A program made the position numbers and the translations under genes. This document shows positions 59,775 through 64,000 of a DNA stretch of 64,000 nt, piece by piece. Source of the DNA: Mactromeris polynyma (taxonomy: Eukaryota > Mollusca > Bivalvia > Venerida > Mactridae); the NCBI GenBank assembly GCA_032209605.1, contig JASFXZ010000018.1:1739904-1803903 (forward strand). The letters run 5' to 3'. Positions within the stretch are counted from its first letter, which is position 1; each line of letters starts with the position of its first letter. A model generated the notes under the pieces. The model was not told the origin of the DNA and did not search any database. It saw nothing but the letters and a program-made list of their open reading frames with translations.

Positions 59775-61042
59775 CCTTAGAGTATTATGTTGTCAGAGAT
59801 ATTGATTACACTGAGTGTCATGGTGACACAATTCTACACCCAATCAACATCTCAAAGCATTTTGCCTCAAAGAATGTATGAAAAGATTGGAAAGCAAGAT
59901 TGTTGAAGCAGTGAAATATGAAGTATGATTTTTTACTTTGTATCGGGAACTGTTTATGTGAATTAGGTTACATAAACTCAATGGGTGCTGTTACGAGACA
60001 GGGTAATTTATTTACAACCATCAAATTGATTGCTAGCAAAACAGACCATAGCTTTCACACTATGTATCTGTACTTATATATCTGTATGTATATTCATTCC
60101 CTCGACTTGTAATTCAACAATCCCGGTAAAATCCCCCTTTCAAGGTCACATTGACTCAGATAATAGATGACGTCAATGTAGACCCCGTATACTATTTCCT
60201 ACATGGTGTATGTTTTCATTGAAGTCAAAATGTTCACCGTTCCGGTAAATGATACGTTTTCAAGGTAGACACAATATGATCACACACTGTATAGACCACA
60301 TCCTAACACTGCACTCACCAACCCACAGGCACACACCACTCAATACATGCTCCTTGGTAATATTGATGTTTACACAAACCTATTCTTGATTGATTGACAT
60401 TTCGTTCATACATCTCGCCTGTTAGATTTTCGAGCAGTTTCTGTTTACCCACTTATCTACTGTAATAAGATAAAACATATAGTTTGTTCAAGGATTTTCA
60501 CAACCCTGCGGAGATCAATATTTAAAAAATACCCATTCCATTAAGGTAAACATTCCTCTACTGTGTGGATGTTATCCCTGACACAAATAAACTATAATGG
60601 CCCCTTTGATATAAGGGGTCATCCTCCCTACTTAGAGTATAATATTTTGATTGAAGAGTTATCATTTATATTTTGCTATCAACACAATATATCAACATTA
60701 ATTCATACAGGTGCAATCATTTTAACAAACATAGATAGCGTATGAAAGATGTAATAACTCGAGATTGATTTTGTTTTAAAATGGATAACCTTGTCCCAAC
60801 AATCGTACATGTTCTACACGGAGCTCGATTCAGAGTATTTTGTTGAAACCTCAGTTTTGTATCAATTTGCAAGAAACTTGCATAGTGAAAAAACATAAAG
60901 GTAATCAAATATTGAAATACTGTAAGACGAGACAAACGTATCGTGATTTATACCGTCTCTTTATTACGGGAAATGGTTGGTTTCGACCAGTTTATGTTGG
61001 TGAGAAGTTGGTGAATATAATTCGCTCGTATTGAAAGTTGTT
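59775..61042. other. Mixed sequence with short coding-like frames
   Basis: Three plus-strand frames of 60-64 codons (59918-60112, 60563-60745, 60840-61034) have less AT-driven composition than most spacer frames; the last contains TYRDLYRLFITGNGWFRPVY. None can be assigned, and no splice chain links them convincingly. Confidence 0.25.
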
Positions 61043-61222
61043 GTCGACTGGATAGATTTCACACTGTAACCCACTTGTTGTCGACTGGATAGATTTCACA
61101 CTCTAACCCACTTGTTGTCGACTGGTTATATTTCACACTCTAACCCACTTGTTGTCGACTGGATAGATTTCACACTCTAACCCACTTGTTGTCGACTGGA
61201 TAAATTTCACACTCTAACCCAC
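61043..61222. repeat. 37-bp tandem repeat, about 5 copies
   Basis: Core TTGTTGTCGACTGGATAGAT then TTCACACTCTAACCCAC. It ends 15 bases before a family A MITE. Confidence 0.95.
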
Positions 61223-61236
61223 ATTATCTAGACATC

Positions 61237-62798
61237 TACAGTAAAACCTCGTTAATAAGACCATTCTTGGCACTATTGAAAACTGCTCCTCTCTTTCATG
61301 CGCTCGTAATATTGAGCTTGAATTAAGGGTAAAACAGTAAAACTGCTCCTCTCTTTCATGCGCTCGTGATATTGAGCTTGAATTAAGGGTAAAACAGTAA
61401 AACTGCTCCTCTCTTTCATGCGCTCGTGATATTGAGCTTGAATTAAGGGTAAAACAGTAAAACTGCTCCTCTCTTTCATGCGCTCGTGATATTGAGCTTG
61501 AATTAAGGGTAAAACAGTAAAACTGCTCCTCTCTTTCATGCGCTCGTGATATTGAGCTTGAATTAAGGGTAAAACAGTAAAACTGCTCCTCTCTTTCATG
61601 CGCTCGTGATATTGAGCTTGAATTAAGGGTAAAACAGTAAAACTGCTCCTCTCTTTCATGCGCTCGTGATATTGAGCTTGAATTAAGGGTAAAACAGTAA
61701 AACTGCTCCACTCTTTCATGCGCTCGTAATATTGAGCTTGAATTAAGGGTAAAACAGTAAAACTGCTCCTCTCTTTCATGCGCTCGTGATATTGAGCTTG
61801 AATTAAGGGTAAAACAGTAAAACTGCTCCTCTCTTTCATGCGCTCGTGATATTGAGCTTGAATTAAGGGTAAAACAGTAAAACTGCTCCACTCTTTCATG
61901 CGCTCGTGATATTGAGCTTGAATTAAGGGTAAAACAGTAAAACTGCTCCTCTCTTTCATGCGCTCGTGATATTGAGCTTGAATTAAGGGTAAGACAGTAA
62001 AACTGCTCCTCTCTTTCATGCGCTCGTGATATTGAGCTTGAATTAAGGGTAAAACAGTAAAACTGCTCCACTCTTTCATGCGCTCGTGATATTGAGCTTG
62101 AATTAAGGGTAAAACAGTAAAACTGCTCCTCTCTTTCATGCGCTCGTGATATTGAGCTTGAATTAAGGGTAAAACAGTAAAACTGCTCCTCTCTTTCATG
62201 CGCTCGTGATATTGAGCTTGAATTAAGGGTAAAACAGTAAAACTGCTCCACTCTTTCATGCGCTCGTGATATTGAGCTTGAATTAAGGGTAAAACAGTAA
62301 AACTGCTCCTCTCTTTCATGCGCTCGTGATATTGAGCTTGAATTAAGGGTAAAACAGTAAAACTACTCCTCTCTTTCATGCGCTCGTGATATTGAGCTTG
62401 AATTAAGGGTAAAACAGTAAAACTGCTCCTCTCTTTCATGCGCTCGTGATATTGAGCTTGAATTAAGGGTAAAACAGTAAAACTGCTCCACTCTTTCATG
62501 CGCTCGTGATATTGAGCTTGAATTAAGGGTAAAACAGTAAAACTGCTCCTCTCTTTCATGCGCTCGTGATATTGAGCTTGAATTAAGGGTAAAACAGTAA
62601 AACTACTCCTCTCTTTCATGCGCTCGTGATATTGAGCTTGAATTAAGGGTAAAACAGTAAAACTGCTCCTCTCTTTCATGCGCTCGTGATATTGAGCTTG
62701 AATTAAGGGTAAAACAGTAAAACTGCACTTGAAAAATGTGTTCTTAGTTTTGAATTGGTATTATTATTGAGGTGGTCTTTACGTGAGGCTTTGCTGTA
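61237..62798 (+). mobile_element. Family A MITE, copy 7, with an internal 24-unit minisatellite
   Basis: Left TACAGTAAAACCTCGTTAAT, right GTGAGGCTTTGCTGTA, preceded by TTATTATTGAGGTGGTCTTT as in other copies. Without the array the element would be about 180 bases, the family norm. The array replaces the single core segment from the GAAAACTG site to AAAACAGTAAAACTG. Confidence 0.82.
61281..62726. repeat. 60-bp minisatellite, 24 copies, inside the family A MITE
   Basis: Core CTCTCTTTCATGCGCTCGTG, ATATTGAGCTTGAATTAAG and GGTAAAACAGTAAAACTG. Units with CTCCACTC are numbers 8, 11, 14, 17 and 21; units with ACTACTCC are 19 and 23. The 468- and 345-codon minus-strand frames come from the 60-base period. 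Confidence 0.97.
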
Positions 62799-63159
62799 TA
62801 TCACTTGAATGTATTTGCTCTTTCTGTATACTGGCATTGCATATTTTAGTAAACTGTGTATTATCAATAATGAATATTTTCCATACAACGGGTGGATTGG
62901 TCTATATAGCGAATGTACCAGGTAACGTCATCTTGAAATCACAGTTGATATCCCAGGAAACTCAAAATACATAAATATTTACATACATGTATCAACAATC
63001 GGGCTGCGGGTATTATAATACACATGTAGGTATATACATGTATATATCAGGGACTGAACCAAGTGTAGGAGTGGTGGTACAGTAGGCTTCAACTTAACAT
63101 AGTCGATGGCGTCAATGACCTTTTGTAACATACACTCTATTTTCACACATTCACTTTCA
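62799..63159. other. Unique spacer
   Basis: No supported feature. Confidence 0.4.
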
Positions 63160-63760
63160 GGTATACCTGATGTCTTGGAAAAAAAAGTTAACTGTGAAAA
63201 TTCAAACACTTTCCAGGAATTTTGACACGTTATCTCATAGGTCGACGTATTTCACACAGTCTCGAGATGATATCTACACATATATGAATCACACGTTTAG
63301 TAAAGGTGTTGGTGTATTCAGTGTTGTTATTGTTGGTTTGTTAGAATCTGCTTTAATGAGTTAAGACCAAACAGATTCAATGTGCACTATATTGATCAAG
63401 TTGTACCTGTAATCAATGTAGAATCAGTCAACAATTCGTAGTACTCATATGAAGGTTACTGTGATGTAGTTATACCAAACATTTGGCATGAATTCTACGT
63501 CAGTGACATTTCCGTATTATGAAGACAAACTTTGCCTTGTAGATGTCACAGTAAGACAAGGTAAGGGTTGCATAAAACACCACATCTAGAAGAAATCTAG
63601 CCGTATTTTACAAGAATCCCAGCAGGGTATATTACCAATGACGACAACTTGAACCTATATGTAACTATGGTGATGGTGTGTTTCTTGAACAGGGTAAATT
63701 ACCAGCAACTCTTAAATCCAACCAACAAAACGTAAGAACTTTATTGGCCGGAGTGAATAT
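63160..63760 (+). pseudogene. Unidentified coding-like region broken by stops and frame changes
   Basis: After a good acceptor-like CACTTTCAG (63154-63162), short stretches in different plus frames look protein-coding: VLEKKVNCENSNTFQEF, then (another frame) SRDDIYTYMNHTFSKG, VIPNIWHEFYVSD and GVFLEQGKLPATLKSN, separated by stops or shifts. This is the pattern of a decayed gene or transposon fragment. I cannot name the family; chance is possible. Confidence 0.3.
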
Positions 63761-63847
63761 TCATTCACTTATACAACTTCGTTTTAAACACATTTTTTTT
63801 AAAATGACAGAAAATATGATCTTTGTGCAATGTTTTTATGTTGTTTA

Positions 63848-63917
63848 TTGTATGTGTATATTGTATGTGCATATTGTATGTGCATATTGTAAGTGTATAT
63901 TGTATGTGTATATTGTA
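63848..63917. repeat. 13-bp tandem repeat, 5 copies
   Basis: Unit TTGTATGTG(T/C)ATA, open on the plus strand by chance. Confidence 0.93.
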
Positions 63918-64000
63918 CTTTAATAAATGCACATCAATACACACCTCTATGGAAGGTCTACTTAATACATAATTACCTGTGTGATAATGGTATAAACATC

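Noticed and set aside
61273..62679. 468-codon minus-strand frame with a 20-residue repeat
   Set aside because: The array lies inside a MITE and the frame follows from the 60-base period. A second frame on the same strand is equally open.

Overview
This is eukaryotic, AT-rich, intron-containing DNA from a metazoan, most likely a mollusc and probably a bivalve. Three things suggest this: a cyclin-dependent kinase gene with a typical animal exon structure, several short dispersed repeats of a style I associate with mollusc genomes (the oligo-C 'tataccccc' element near 12.3 kb and the 'atgcccgtttgaaaaacggg' element near 13.4 kb), and frequent ACATGTA motifs. The assignment rests on style, not on a database match.

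Only one gene can be named. A complete CDK2 orthologue lies on the plus strand from 1909 to 11865, in eight coding exons that join in frame to 300 codons. Every catalytic and regulatory residue checked falls at the same number as in human CDK2. An exact E2F-type site lies about 100 bases before its start codon. At the left edge, a second and unidentified gene runs off the window on the minus strand (342 to 1). Its short first exon and second exon join in a consistent phase, so it would be head-to-head with CDK2.

The CDK2 introns carry a cluster of tRNA-derived SINE-like modules (intron 1), a small inverted-repeat element and a 28-bp minisatellite (intron 5), and a 3.08-kb element with perfect 20-bp terminal inverted repeats starting in TTAA (intron 7).

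From 11.9 kb to the right edge there is no recognisable intact gene. About 22 kb of the window is tandem repeat: some 32 separate minisatellite arrays with units of 13 to 76 bp. Nearly all long reading frames in this half are arrays whose unit length is a multiple of three, or whose units lack stops. Among the arrays lie small inverted-repeat elements: seven full or partial copies of one TA-flanked MITE family (A), three of a second (B), two of a CRE-rich palindromic foldback element (C), one nested hairpin element (D), and SINE remnants.

The most interesting observation is that some minisatellites are expansions inside these elements. A 60-bp array (24 units) and a 15-bp array (about 11 units) each sit between the two ends of a family A MITE. 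The largest homogeneous array, 45 copies of a 53-bp unit each holding an E-box CACGTG, is flanked by inverted repeats and has a diverged paralogous locus about 7 kb away that carries what looks like one unexpanded unit. Near the right end (59.5-61.0 and 63.1-63.8 kb) are coding-like but broken fragments that I cannot identify.
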